A stretch of DNA of 64,000 nucleotides from Lichenibacterium minor (GTDB lineage Bacteria; Pseudomonadota; Alphaproteobacteria; Rhizobiales; Beijerinckiaceae). The stretch is from NCBI RefSeq assembly GCF_004137685.1, contig NZ_QYBB01000020.1:1-64000 (forward strand). Direction: 5' to 3'. The position numbers were made by a program, and so were the translations under genes. Below are positions 44,506 to 52,888 of the stretch, one piece after another. Under the pieces are notes generated by a model, which ran no database searches, had not been told where the DNA came from, and saw only the letters and a program-made list of their open reading frames with translations. Numbering within the stretch: position 1 is the first letter of the stretch; each line of letters opens with the position of its first letter.

Positions 44506-44860
44506 CGCCTGTCTGGGTTGCCGAACGCTTTACGAAGCCATGGTGATGTAATGCCGCGCAGACGGATCAGACCCGTAAGGCGCAACTTCGTAAGCTTCCA
44601 TATGGGTGTACCCTAAGCGAAGTGAGGAAGGTGCTTCGCTTTCAATCCCATGACGGGGTACCCGAAGCGAAGTTTTTCAAACGCACCATTCAAAGCGAAG
44701 CAGCTTCCAGTCATCGGGCGGAGGCGTCGCGCCAGCTCCTGAACGGACACGCTCGTCCATCCAGCCGGGATCGCGCCACGACCGCCGCGGCTCGGCGGTT
44801 TGACAAGCGTCCCGCCCCCTCCTACCCCCGTCCCCCACGAGAAGCTCGGGGGAGGCCAGG
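44506..44860. other. Gene-free stretch with right-hand motif copies
   Basis: About 355 bases between the islet protein and the next SDR gene. The left half belongs to the lower-GC islet; 44604-44700 holds four copies of the core AAGCGAAG; from about 44705 the composition returns to normal. I see no protein-like frame. Confidence 0.5.
44604..44700 (+). repeat. Cluster of AAGCGAAG motifs at the right edge of the islet
   Basis: Two longer copies, GGGTGTACCCTAAGCGAAG (44604-44622) and GGGGTACCCGAAGCGAAG (44655-44672), are on the plus strand. A shorter inverted core CTTCGCTTT lies at 44634-44642, and AAAGCGAAG at 44692-44700. The longer copies are inverted relative to the one at 42961-42985. Confidence 0.6.
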
Positions 44861-45607
44861 ATGGCGGGACGTCTGTTGGGCAAGATCGCGCTGGTGACGG
44901 CCGCCGGCCAGGGCATCGGGCGCGCCACGGCGCAAGCCTTCCTGGCCGAAGGCGCCCGCGTGGTCGCCACCGACCTCGACCCGGCCAAGCTCGCCGGCCT
45001 CGACGGCGCCGACCGCCGCGCCCTCGACGTGCGCTCGACCGAGGCCGTCGAAGCGCTGGCGCGCGACCTCGGCGGGATCGACGTGCTGTTCAACGGCGCG
45101 GGCTTCGTCCACCACGGCAGCGTGCTGGAGTGTTCGGAGGCCGACTGGGACTTCTCCTTCGACCTCAACGTCAAGTCCATGCACCGCACGGTCCGGGCGT
45201 TCCTGCCGGGCATGCTGGAGCGCGGGGCGGGGTCCATCGTCAACGTGGCGTCGGGCGCGTCCTCGGTTCGGGGCATCCCCAACCGCTACGTCTACGGGAC
45301 CAGCAAGGCGGCGGTGATCGGCCTGTCGAAGGCGGTGGCGGCCGATTTCATCAAGCGCGGCATCCGCTGCAACGCCATCTGCCCCGGCACGATCGAGAGC
45401 CCGTCGCTCGACGACCGCATCGACGCGCTGGCGGCCTCCACGGGCCAGACGCGGGCCGCCGTCCACCAGGCCTTCGTCGACCGCCAGCCGATGGGCCGCC
45501 TCGGCACCGCGGGGGAGGTCGCCATGCTGGCGGTCTACCTGGCGTCGGACGAGTCGCGCTACACGACGGGGACCATCCACCTCGTCGACGGCGGCTTCTC
45601 GCTCTGA
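44861..45607 (+). CDS. SDR oxidoreductase, DHRS6/BDH2-like
   Basis: A classical SDR of 248 residues closely resembling the DHRS6/BDH2 group (3-hydroxybutyrate dehydrogenase type 2 or related): GKIALVTAAGQGIGRATA, NGAGFVHHGSVLECSEADWD, NVASGASSVRGIPNRYVYG with the Y-x3-K YGTSK, then VAADFIKRGIRCNAICPGTI and the end YLASDESRYTTG. BDH2-type enzymes oxidise 3-hydroxybutyrate or act in siderophore metabolism; bacterial ones also act on sugars or hydroxy acids. GGAGG precedes the ATG. The WD40 gene follows after 19 bases. Confidence 0.88.
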   Translation: MAGRLLGKIALVTAAGQGIGRATAQAFLAEGARVVATDLDPAKLAGLDGADRRALDVRSTEAVEALARDLGGIDVLFNGAGFVHHGSVLECSEADWDFSFDLNVKSMHRTVRAFLPGMLERGAGSIVNVASGASSVRGIPNRYVYGTSKAAVIGLSKAVAADFIKRGIRCNAICPGTIESPSLDDRIDALAASTGQTRAAVHQAFVDRQPMGRLGTAGEVAMLAVYLASDESRYTTGTIHLVDGGFSL

Positions 45608-45626
45608 CGCTCACCCGGAACCGCCG

Positions 45627-46628
45627 ATGCCGCCCGCCCCCACCGACAGCCTGTCCGCCAACGTCGCCCCGATCGCGGCCGGCGCCCACGTCACCGCCGC
45701 CTGCTTCCTCGGCGACGTCCCGGCCCTGGCGCTCGGCGACGGCACGGTGCTGCTCGGCGCGGACGGAGACCGGCGCGCCGCCGCCCACCCGGACGGCGCC
45801 GTGCTCTGCGCCGCCGCCGACCGCGACCGCATCGTGACGGGCGGCGACGACGGCCGCATCGTGGCGACCCGCGCCGACGGCTCGACGGAGGAACTCGGCG
45901 CCGGCAAGGGCTGGGTCGACGCCCTCGCCCTGCACCCGAACGGCGCCGTCGCCTGGGCGAGCGGCCGCACGGTCCGGGCCCGCTCGGCCAAGGGCGAGGT
46001 GAAGAGCGTCGAGGCCCAGTCCTCGGTGCGGGGCGTGGCCTTCGCGCCGAAGGGCTACCGGCTGGCCTTCAGCCATTACAACGGCGCGTCCCTGTGGTTC
46101 CCCAACGCCGCCGAGCCCCCGCAGGCGCTGGACTGGAAGGGCTCGCACCTCGACGTCGTGTGGTCGCCCGACGGCCGCTTCGTCGTCACCACCATGCAGG
46201 AGAACGCCATGCACGGCTGGCGCGTCTCCGATTCCAAGCACATGCGCATGTCGGGCTATCCGGCGAAGCCGCGCTCGCTGTCGTGGTCTCCGGACGGCGC
46301 CTGGCTCGCCACCTCGGGCGCGGAAGCCTGCGTGGTGTGGCCCTTCGAGGGCAAGGACGGCCCCATGGGCAAGCCGCCGCGCGAATGCGGCGTGCGGTCC
46401 GTGCGGGTGTCCCAGGTGGCGTTCCACCCGCGCGCCGGCGTGCTGGCGCTCGGCTACGACGACGGGTTCGTGCTGATGGTGCGGATGAAGGACAATTCCG
46501 AGATCCTGATCCGCCGCGAGGACCAGGCGGGCGGCGCCATCTCGGCGCTGGCGTGGAACGCGGCGGGGACCAGGCTGGTCTTCGGCACCCGCAACGGCGC
46601 GGCCGGCCTGCTGGCCCTGCCGACATGA
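45627..46628 (+). CDS. WD40-repeat protein
   Basis: A 333-residue beta-propeller protein. About six to seven WD-like blades are visible, for example VTAACFLGDVPALALGDGTV, GKGWVDALALHPNGAVAWAS, HLDVVWSPDGRFVVTTMQEN, LSWSPDGAWLATSGAEACVV and ISALAWNAAGTRLVFGTRNG. No signal peptide is present, so it is cytoplasmic. Similar proteins occur in Rhizobiales near CobW-type GTPase genes, but no such gene is here. Two hairpins follow the stop codon. Confidence 0.85.
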   Translation: MPPAPTDSLSANVAPIAAGAHVTAACFLGDVPALALGDGTVLLGADGDRRAAAHPDGAVLCAAADRDRIVTGGDDGRIVATRADGSTEELGAGKGWVDALALHPNGAVAWASGRTVRARSAKGEVKSVEAQSSVRGVAFAPKGYRLAFSHYNGASLWFPNAAEPPQALDWKGSHLDVVWSPDGRFVVTTMQENAMHGWRVSDSKHMRMSGYPAKPRSLSWSPDGAWLATSGAEACVVWPFEGKDGPMGKPPRECGVRSVRVSQVAFHPRAGVLALGYDDGFVLMVRMKDNSEILIRREDQAGGAISALAWNAAGTRLVFGTRNGAAGLLALPT

Positions 46629-46630
46629 AA

Positions 46631-46683
46631 AAGCCGGGCGCGAGCCCGGCTTCTCCTTCGTCCCCGCCCGTATCCGGGCGGGG
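46631..46683. terminator. Two tandem hairpins between convergent genes
   Basis: AAGCCGGGC (46631-46639) pairs with GCCCGGCTT (46644-46652) around GCGA, and CCCCGCCCG (46662-46670) pairs with CGGGCGGGG (46675-46683) around TATC. The first is preceded by AAAA and followed by a T-containing run on the plus strand, so it works as an intrinsic terminator for the WD40 gene in one direction and for the Met/His-rich gene in the other. Confidence 0.8.
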
Positions 46684-46688
46684 GCCGA

Positions 46689-47216
46689 TCACATGGCCTT
46701 GTGCATCATGCGGTGGTGCATGGCATGGTGCATGGTGTGGTGACGCATCATGCTCTTGCGCATCATGCCGTTGGTGAAGTGAGCGCGGCGATAAGCGTAG
46801 CTGTGCTTCTTCATCATGCGCGAATGGTGCATCATCATGCGATGATGCTTCATCATCATGCCGCGATGACCCATCATGCGATGGTGCTTCATCATCATGG
46901 CGTGGTGGCGCATCATCATCCCGTGATGCTTCATCATCATGCCGTGATGCATGGCCGACCGGCGCATCATCGGCTTCTTCATCGTGGCGCCGTGGCGCAT
47001 CATCGGCTTCCGCTGCATGGGCGCGGCCATCATGGGCTTCTGGTCCATGGGCTTCGGTGCCGTGGCGGCGGGGCCCGTCGGCGACGGCGCGGGGGCGGCC
47101 GGGGCGGCGGCGCCAGGGGCCGGTGCAGGGGCGGCGGCACCGGGGGTCGCGGCCTGGGCCATCGCGCTCGTGGCGCCCAGGGCCAGGAACATGCAGCCGG
47201 CGATCAATGTCCTCAT
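46689..47216 (-). CDS. Exported Met/His-rich protein
   Basis: The 175-residue protein has a signal peptide (RTLIAGCMFLALGATSAMAQA) and an Ala/Pro/Gly linker to about residue 54. Its last 121 residues contain about 38 Met and 23 His in irregular repeats such as MMMKHHRMM, MMMRHHAMM, MHHAMHHRMMH, mixed with Arg and Lys. Such density suggests binding of soft metals (copper, silver) in the periplasm, but no known metal protein has this arrangement as far as I recall. The start at 47216 is favoured because AGAGG lies 9 bases upstream; an in-frame ATG three codons earlier overlaps that site. The antisense frames are artefacts. Confidence 0.75.
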   Translation of the reverse strand: MRTLIAGCMFLALGATSAMAQAATPGAAAPAPAPGAAAPAAPAPSPTGPAATAPKPMDQKPMMAAPMQRKPMMRHGATMKKPMMRRSAMHHGMMMKHHGMMMRHHAMMMKHHRMMGHRGMMMKHHRMMMHHSRMMKKHSYAYRRAHFTNGMMRKSMMRHHTMHHAMHHRMMHKAM

Positions 47217-47419
47217 GGTCGTCATCCTCTCGTCGTTTGTCACAGGGTTCGGACCGCCCGCCCCCGAATGCCGGGGGCGACCTCGCGTCCGATGGAAGCC
47301 TTCGCGCCCTGAACGGGCACTGAACTCGCCCGGCGCCCCGCTTGTCGCGCCGCGCCGCGTGGGCCACACGTGCCACAACTACGCCGCAAACGCCCAGCCG
47401 ACGATCGGGGTCCATCGCC

Positions 47420-48157
47420 ATGCGCATCAAGGTCATCAATCCCAACAGCACCGCATCGATGACGGCGGTGATCGCCGCGGCGGCGCGGGCGGCGGCGTCC
47501 GCGGGGACGGAGATCGTGGCCGCCACCTCGCCGTCGGGGCCGGCCTCGATCGAGGGCCATTACGACGAAGCGGTGAGCGTCATCGGCCTCCTGGAGGAGA
47601 TCCGCGCCGGCGAACGGGACGGCTGCGACGGCTACGTGGTGGCCTGCTTCGGCGACCCCGGCCTGCTCGCCGCGCGGGAAGCCGCGCGCGGCCCCGTGCT
47701 CGGCATCGCCGAGGCGGCCATGCATGCGGCGAGCTTCCTCGCCACCGGCTTCAGCGTCGTCACCACCCTCGGCCGCACCCGCATCATCGCCGAGCACCTC
47801 CTGCGGAACTACGGCATGGAGCACCATTGCCGACGGGTGCGGGCGACGGAACTCGCCGTTCTGGAGCTCGACGATCCCGCCTCCGACGCCCGCGGCCGGA
47901 TCCTCGCGGAATGCCGCCGGGCGCTCGACGAGGACGGGTCGGGCGCCATCGTGCTCGGATGCGCCGGCATGGCCGACCTCGCCGCCGACCTGCAGCGCGA
48001 GCTCGGAGTCCCGGTGATCGACGGCGTGGGGATCGCGGTGCGCTTCGTCGAAGCGCTGGCGGGCCTGGGCCTGTCGACGAGCAAGCGCGGCGACCTCGCG
48101 GCGCCGCTGCCGAAGCCCTTCGCGGGCGCCATGGCCGGGATGGCGTGGCGGGGCTGA
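47420..48157 (+). CDS. Aspartate/glutamate (hydantoin) racemase family protein
   Basis: A 245-residue member of the Asp/Glu/hydantoin racemase family, closest in pattern to allantoin/hydantoin racemases. The N-terminus KVINPNSTASMTAVI is typical. The two catalytic cysteines lie in VVACFGDPGL and VLGCAGMADLA. The substrate could be a 5-substituted hydantoin or allantoin; no hydantoinase gene is near. An in-frame ATG 26 codons upstream exists but the chosen start matches the family. It converges on the Sfp-type gene. Confidence 0.88.
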   Translation: MRIKVINPNSTASMTAVIAAAARAAASAGTEIVAATSPSGPASIEGHYDEAVSVIGLLEEIRAGERDGCDGYVVACFGDPGLLAAREAARGPVLGIAEAAMHAASFLATGFSVVTTLGRTRIIAEHLLRNYGMEHHCRRVRATELAVLELDDPASDARGRILAECRRALDEDGSGAIVLGCAGMADLAADLQRELGVPVIDGVGIAVRFVEALAGLGLSTSKRGDLAAPLPKPFAGAMAGMAWRG

Positions 48158-48173
48158 CGGTCGCGGGTCGCGA

Positions 48174-48872
48174 TCAGGCGAGCCCCGGTCCGGACGACCA
48201 AGCCAGGCAGGCCGCGTGGCCCGGGATGCCGCGCAGCCAGCGGGCCTCGAAGCGCCGCAGGTCCGCCGCCAGAACCGTGGCGCCGGCGACGCGGGGGCGG
48301 TCGGCGTCGCCCGACAGCACCGAGAAACCGTCGAGCCCGCCGGCGATGCCGCGCCCGTCGGCCTTGAGCAGCGCCTCCTTGGCGGTCCAAACGTCGAAGA
48401 ACAGGGGCGAGGCGTCCTCGGCGGCGGCGAAGCGCGCGTCCTCAGGGCCCAGCACGAGGCGCGACAGCGGGCGCCAGTCCCAATCCGCCCGCACGGGCTC
48501 GACGTCGACGCCGACGCGCCGCAGCGGGGACCAGGCCACGAGGGCGTGGCCGCCGCCGTGCGCCACGTTGAAGTCGAGCGGCGGCGGTCCTCCCGCGTCC
48601 AGCGCGGGACGGCCCCGGTCGGACCGCAGGAAGCGGAGCGCCGCCGGCGCGGCGCCCAGCGCGGCGCCCAGCTCCCGCCGCAGCACGGCCCGCGCGGCGG
48701 CGAAGCGGAGGGCGTCGACGGCGCGGTGGAAGCGCGCGGCCTCGTCCCGCTCGCCGTCGGACAGGACGTCGAACAGCGGGTCGGACAGCGGCACGGCGAA
48801 ATCCAGGTCGACCCGGACCACCCGCACGTCCCCCGGGAGCGCGGCGTCGCGATGGGGCGCGACGCGGATCAC
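48174..48872 (-). CDS. 4'-phosphopantetheinyl transferase, Sfp type
   Basis: The enzyme attaches phosphopantetheine to carrier proteins of polyketide, peptide or lysine pathways. The 232-residue protein has the Sfp-type motifs: NVAHGGGHALVAW, GVDVEPVRADWD with the metal-binding Asp/Glu, and FFDVWTAKEALLKADGRG. The length is typical of the double-domain Sfp type rather than AcpS. The start is GTG. It lies 16 bases downstream of gluQ on the same strand. The carrier protein it serves is not in the window. Confidence 0.9.
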   Translation of the reverse strand: MIRVAPHRDAALPGDVRVVRVDLDFAVPLSDPLFDVLSDGERDEAARFHRAVDALRFAAARAVLRRELGAALGAAPAALRFLRSDRGRPALDAGGPPPLDFNVAHGGGHALVAWSPLRRVGVDVEPVRADWDWRPLSRLVLGPEDARFAAAEDASPLFFDVWTAKEALLKADGRGIAGGLDGFSVLSGDADRPRVAGATVLAADLRRFEARWLRGIPGHAACLAWSSGPGLA

Positions 48873-48888
48873 CGGGACCGCCCCCGCG

Positions 48889-49803
48889 TCACGCGGGGAG
48901 CCCCACCCGGCGCCGGATGTCGGCCGGCGTCAGCCCTTCCCCCCGCAGGTCGCGCAGCGACGGGGCGCCGCGGCTCTTCGACAGCTTCTGGCCGCCCGCG
49001 TCGAGCACCAGGCGGTGGTGGTGGTAGCGCGGCGCGGGCAGGCCCAGCAGGCGCTGCAACAGGCGGTGCAGCGCGGTGGCGCCGAACAGGTCGACGCCGC
49101 GCACCACGTCGGTGACGCCCTGGGCGGCGTCGTCCACCACGACGGACAGGTGGTAGCTCGTCGGCACCTCGCGCCGGGCCAGGAGCGCGTCGCCCCAGGT
49201 GGCGGGGTCGGCGGCGACGTCGCGCGCGGGCGCGTCCCCGCCCCCGCCGTCGCCGCATTCGCGCCACGCGAGCGGCGCCGCATCCTCGGCGAGCGCTTTC
49301 GCGACGTCGAGCCGCAGCGCCGCCGGCGAGCCTTCGGCGAGGCGGCGCGCCCGCTCGGCCGGCGGCAGGTGGCGGCAGGTGCCGGGATAGAGCGGCGCGC
49401 CGTCGGGGTCGACGGGGCGGGGCCGCCCGTCCGCGGCGGCGCGGGCGGCGCTCGCCGCCAGCACGGCGCCGCGCGTGCAGAAGCAGGGGTAGACGAGGCC
49501 GCGCGCCGCGAGCCGGTCGAGCGCGGACCGGTAGAGCGGGAAATGCTCGGACTGCCGCCGCGGCGGCTCGGGCCAGGCCACGCCGAGCCATCCGAGGTCG
49601 TCGACGATGGCGGCCGCGTAGGCTTCCCGGCAACGCTCGCGGTCGATATCCTCCAGCCGCAGCAGCAGGGTGCCGCCGGCGGCCGCGGCCGCGTCGCGGT
49701 TGATCAGCGCCGACAGGGCGTGGCCGAGGTGGAGCAGGCCGTTGGGCGAAGGGGCGAAGCGGAACACGCGGGCTCCGCCCCGCTCGGCCTCATGGTCCGT
49801 CAC
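48889..49803 (-). CDS. gluQ: Glutamyl-Q tRNA(Asp) synthetase
   Basis: GluQ-RS transfers glutamate to queuosine at position 34 of tRNA-Asp. The 304-residue protein is a shortened GluRS without the anticodon-binding domain. The HIGH-like motif is FAPSPNGLLHLGHALSAL, the KMSKS-like motif is QKLSKSRG, and the zinc-binding region includes YPCFCTRGAV with later Cys in PGTCRHL. The catalytic LLRLEDIDRERCRE is intact. A GTG start with the usual N-terminus is used. The Sfp-type gene follows. Confidence 0.92.
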   Translation of the reverse strand: MTDHEAERGGARVFRFAPSPNGLLHLGHALSALINRDAAAAAGGTLLLRLEDIDRERCREAYAAAIVDDLGWLGVAWPEPPRRQSEHFPLYRSALDRLAARGLVYPCFCTRGAVLAASAARAAADGRPRPVDPDGAPLYPGTCRHLPPAERARRLAEGSPAALRLDVAKALAEDAAPLAWRECGDGGGGDAPARDVAADPATWGDALLARREVPTSYHLSVVVDDAAQGVTDVVRGVDLFGATALHRLLQRLLGLPAPRYHHHRLVLDAGGQKLSKSRGAPSLRDLRGEGLTPADIRRRVGLPA

Positions 49804-49872
49804 ACCCGCCACCGTCCCGTCGCTCCCCGGCTCCCCTGCCCGGCAGGTTCGCACGGCGCGGGGGGATCGGTC

Positions 49873-50565
49873 ATGGGGGAAATGACGCAGGACCCGCGCG
49901 CCGCCGCGGCCATCGACGGCGAAGGGGACCTCGACCGCGCGCTCGCCGCCCTGGCGGAGCGCGACCCCGGGCTCGTCGCCCACCTCGTCGCCGTCGGCGG
50001 CCGGCCGCCGCTGCGCCGCCGGGCGCCGGGCTTCGAGGGCCTGGCCGCCCTGGTGGTGTCGCAGCAGGTTTCGACCGCCAGCGCGGCGGCGATCTTCGGC
50101 CGCCTCCGCGCGGCGCTCGACCCCCTCGACGCGCCGGCGCTGCTCCGCGCCGACGACGCCGTGCTCCGGGCGGCGGGGCTGTCGACCGGCAAGGTGCTGA
50201 CGCTGCGCGCCGCCGCGGCCGCGGTGGCCGAGGGCCGGCTGGCGCTCGACGCGCTCGCGGCGCTCCCGGCCGAGGCGGCGGCGGCCCGCCTCACCGCGCT
50301 GCGCGGCATCGGACCCTGGACGGCGCAGCTCTACCTCCTGTCCTGCCTCGGCCACGCCGACGCGTGGCCGCCCGGCGACGTCGCGCTCGAGGAAGCGGCG
50401 CGCCTGGCCTTGAAGCTCGATGCCCGGCCGGACCGGGCCGCCCTGGCGGCCATCGCCGAGCGCTGGCGCCCGTACCGCGCCGTCGCGGCGCGGCTGCTGT
50501 GGAGCTACTACCGCGCCGTGAAGGGGCGCAGCGGGCTCGGCATCGGGCTGGGGGACGGGGGGTGA
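49873..50565 (+). CDS. DNA-3-methyladenine glycosylase (AlkA/HhH-GPD family)
   Basis: A 230-residue HhH-GPD glycosylase that removes alkylated bases. The LVVSQQVSTASAAAIFGRL segment, the helix-hairpin-helix LTALRGIGPWTAQLYLL, and the catalytic Asp in AWPPGDVALEEAARL are clear; the end YRAVAARLLWSYYRA is typical of AlkA-type proteins. The ATG at 49873 is used; a second ATG three codons on is possible. The gene is divergent from gluQ. Confidence 0.9.
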   Translation: MGEMTQDPRAAAAIDGEGDLDRALAALAERDPGLVAHLVAVGGRPPLRRRAPGFEGLAALVVSQQVSTASAAAIFGRLRAALDPLDAPALLRADDAVLRAAGLSTGKVLTLRAAAAAVAEGRLALDALAALPAEAAAARLTALRGIGPWTAQLYLLSCLGHADAWPPGDVALEEAARLALKLDARPDRAALAAIAERWRPYRAVAARLLWSYYRAVKGRSGLGIGLGDGG

Positions 50566-50688
50566 TCGGGGTCCGGCTCGCTTCGACCCGGACGGCGATA
50601 CGGCATCGAGGACCGCCGACCCAACCTTGACCCGTCCGCCGCGAGCGCCGATGTCCGGCGCATCGACACCCACGACGAGGATCCCGCC

Positions 50689-51366
50689 TTGGCCCCCATC
50701 GACGGCCCGCGCCTGCCGGCGCGCTCCCGCCACACCCGACAGCTCGTGGTCTTCCTCCACGGCTACGGGGCAGACGGCAACGACCTGATCGAGATCGGGC
50801 GGCAGTGGCAGGCTTGGCTGCCCGACGCCGAGTTCGTGGCGCCGCACGCGCCCGAGCGCTGCACGCAGGCGCCCACGGGGCGGCAATGGTTCCCGCTGAC
50901 GATGCGCGATCCCGCCGAACGCTGGACCGGCGTCGTCAAGGCGCGCCCGACGCTCGACGCCTTCCTCGACGCGGAACTGGCCCGCACGGGGCTCGACGAC
51001 GGGAAGCTGGCCCTGGTGGGCTTCAGCCAGGGCACCATGATGGCGCTGCACACGGGGCTGCGGCGCGCGCGGGCGCCGGCCGCGATCCTGGGCTATTCGG
51101 GCCTGCTGGTGGGCCCGGAACACCTCGGCGAGGCCACGGCGCGCGCCGCCGCGGGGCGGCCGCCGGCCGTGCTGCTGGTGCACGGCGACCGCGACACCGT
51201 GATCCCGGTCGACGCGCTGTTCGACGCCGCCGAAAGCCTCGGCAAGGCCGAGATCCCGGCGCAGTGGCACCTGTCGATGGGCGTCGCGCACGGCATCGAC
51301 GGCTCGGGCCTGACCCATGGCGGCCAGTTCCTGGCGCAGAGCTTCGGGCGGCCGACGCCGCGCTGA
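50689..51366 (+). CDS. Carboxylesterase/phospholipase family alpha/beta-hydrolase
   Basis: A 225-residue alpha/beta-hydrolase of the carboxylesterase/lysophospholipase type. Features are LVVFLHGYGADGNDLIEI (oxyanion region), the nucleophile elbow LVGFSQGTMMAL, the acid in VHGDRDTVIPV and the catalytic His in HGIDGSG. The TTG start is preceded by GAGGA eight bases upstream and no ATG is suitable. A strong terminator follows the stop. Confidence 0.88.
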   Translation: MAPIDGPRLPARSRHTRQLVVFLHGYGADGNDLIEIGRQWQAWLPDAEFVAPHAPERCTQAPTGRQWFPLTMRDPAERWTGVVKARPTLDAFLDAELARTGLDDGKLALVGFSQGTMMALHTGLRRARAPAAILGYSGLLVGPEHLGEATARAAAGRPPAVLLVHGDRDTVIPVDALFDAAESLGKAEIPAQWHLSMGVAHGIDGSGLTHGGQFLAQSFGRPTPR

Positions 51367-51382
51367 TCCGCTCCGAACGCAG

Positions 51383-51406
51383 AAAGCCCGGCTCGCGCCG
51401 GGCTTT
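51383..51406. terminator. Bidirectional terminator between esterase and porin
   Basis: AAAGCCCGGC (51383-51392) pairs with GCCGGGCTTT (51397-51406) around TCGC. The A and T ends make it a good intrinsic terminator in both directions. Confidence 0.85.
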
Positions 51407-51430
51407 CGAAGGTGTTCGGAGAAGCGTCGA

Positions 51431-52879
51431 TCAGAAATCGCGCTCGACGCGGAGGCGAGCCTCGAAGGCATCGGGGTTCTTCGACACGCCGACGGGCAGC
51501 GCCGTCGCGGCCTGGTTGACGTTGTGAGCCAGCGTCTGGTTGATCTTGGCATAGTCGAACTCGAGGCCGAACTCGAGGTTCTTCGCGGGATCCCACAGGA
51601 ACTGGTTGCCGATCTTGTACTGCTCGGCGAAGCCGAGGCCGCCCTGCGTCCAGTCGATCCGGCCGGCGCGGCCATAGGAGGTCTGCTCGTAGGAGCCGAA
51701 GATCACATCGTGGAAGTTCGGCGTGAAGTAGTGGTTGAAGGCGGCCATGACGGAGAAGCCCTCGCCCTTCTGCAGCGTGAAGGCGCCGTTGGCCGTGCCG
51801 GGCGTGCGGATCGCGATGGCGTCGCGGTCGATGTGCTGGAAGCCGCCGAGGTAGGCCGAGCTGAACCCCTGATTGATGTAGTAGGCAGAGTCCTGATACA
51901 GGTAGGCGCCGTTCTGGTAAGCGCCTTCGACCCAGAGGTCGTCGCCGGCGGCCAGCATCGGCAGTTTCAGGCGGACGCCCCCCTGGACCGCGAAGCCGTC
52001 CGCGTCCTGACCGGAGAAGCCTTGGCCGCCAGTGCCGGCGAAGGGGCCGGACTCGGCCTGGATCTCGTGATAGGCGGCCGACAGCTGGGCGGAGCCCCAG
52101 GCCTGGTCGTAGCGCAGCACGCCGACGAGATCGGGGATGGTTTCACCGGCGTAGCGGACCGATGAGGTCGTCGCCTGGGTGCCACCGGTGATGTAGCCGA
52201 GACCCTGCGCGCTCAGATTGCGGGCGTTGCGGTCCTCGATCGAGAAGGTCGCCGACAGGCCACCGCCGACCTGATAGGTGTAGGCGAGGACGTTCTGCGC
52301 CAAGTCGGAGTTGGCGATACCTTCGTAGTTGTAGTTGTCGGCGTAGAAGTCGAAGAACGACTGGACGCGGCCGGCGGTGATGCCGGCGAACTGGATGAAG
52401 CCGCGGCGCAGCGTGGCGTTGTTGCCGCCGGAATTGGTGATGGTGCTGGCGCCGCCGGACAGGCCGCCCTCGGCGTAGGTGCCCTGCACGCGGTCGATCT
52501 GGTACTGGATGAAGGCGCGCAACGTGCCGTAAGCGGTCTGGGTGCGGGTGTCGACACCGAGGCGGACGCGCGCGAGGAAGCCGCTCTCATCGCGGTCGCG
52601 GGCCGGGACGATGATGCGATTAGCTGCGTTGGTCGCCGTGCCGACCGGGGCCAGCGTGCGCGAGTTGCTGATGAAGACGCCTTCGATGCGGACCTGAGCG
52701 CCGATGCTGATGCAGGTGTCCGTGCCGGGGATGTAGAAGAAGCCTGCGCCGGTCCAATCGCAGACGCGGACGTAGTCGACCGGGGCCGCCTTGGCGACGG
52801 GCAGGTCGGCGGCCTGGGCGAGGCTGGCTGCGCTGATCAGGGCTGCGGTACCGAGCAGCAGGCTCTTCGCGAAAGTCAT
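51431..52879 (-). CDS. Outer membrane porin, Omp2/porin_2 family
   Basis: The 482-residue protein has a signal peptide (TFAKSLLLGTAALISAASLAQA) and the mature start ADLPVAKAAPVDYVRVCDWTG typical of Rhizobiales porins (Omp2b, Porin_2). FFYIPGTDTCISIGAQVRIEG, with the two conserved Cys, and the C-terminal LRVERDF with a terminal Phe confirm a beta-barrel for the outer membrane. A 16-stranded trimer is expected. The ATG at 52879 is chosen over one three codons upstream because of the GACGGA spacing, but both are possible. The long upstream region is AT-rich. Confidence 0.93.
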   Translation of the reverse strand: MTFAKSLLLGTAALISAASLAQAADLPVAKAAPVDYVRVCDWTGAGFFYIPGTDTCISIGAQVRIEGVFISNSRTLAPVGTATNAANRIIVPARDRDESGFLARVRLGVDTRTQTAYGTLRAFIQYQIDRVQGTYAEGGLSGGASTITNSGGNNATLRRGFIQFAGITAGRVQSFFDFYADNYNYEGIANSDLAQNVLAYTYQVGGGLSATFSIEDRNARNLSAQGLGYITGGTQATTSSVRYAGETIPDLVGVLRYDQAWGSAQLSAAYHEIQAESGPFAGTGGQGFSGQDADGFAVQGGVRLKLPMLAAGDDLWVEGAYQNGAYLYQDSAYYINQGFSSAYLGGFQHIDRDAIAIRTPGTANGAFTLQKGEGFSVMAAFNHYFTPNFHDVIFGSYEQTSYGRAGRIDWTQGGLGFAEQYKIGNQFLWDPAKNLEFGLEFDYAKINQTLAHNVNQAATALPVGVSKNPDAFEARLRVERDF

Positions 52880-52888
52880 GTGGTGCAT

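Noticed and set aside
46689..47216. Met/His-rich frame as a mere simple-sequence artefact
   Set aside because: The signal peptide, the ribosome binding site at correct spacing and the terminators after the stop codon favour a real gene.
46951..49860. Plus-strand frame antisense to the Met/His-rich gene and onward to the glycosylase
   Set aside because: It is a frame artefact; only its last 230 codons, from 49873, form the real AlkA-like protein.
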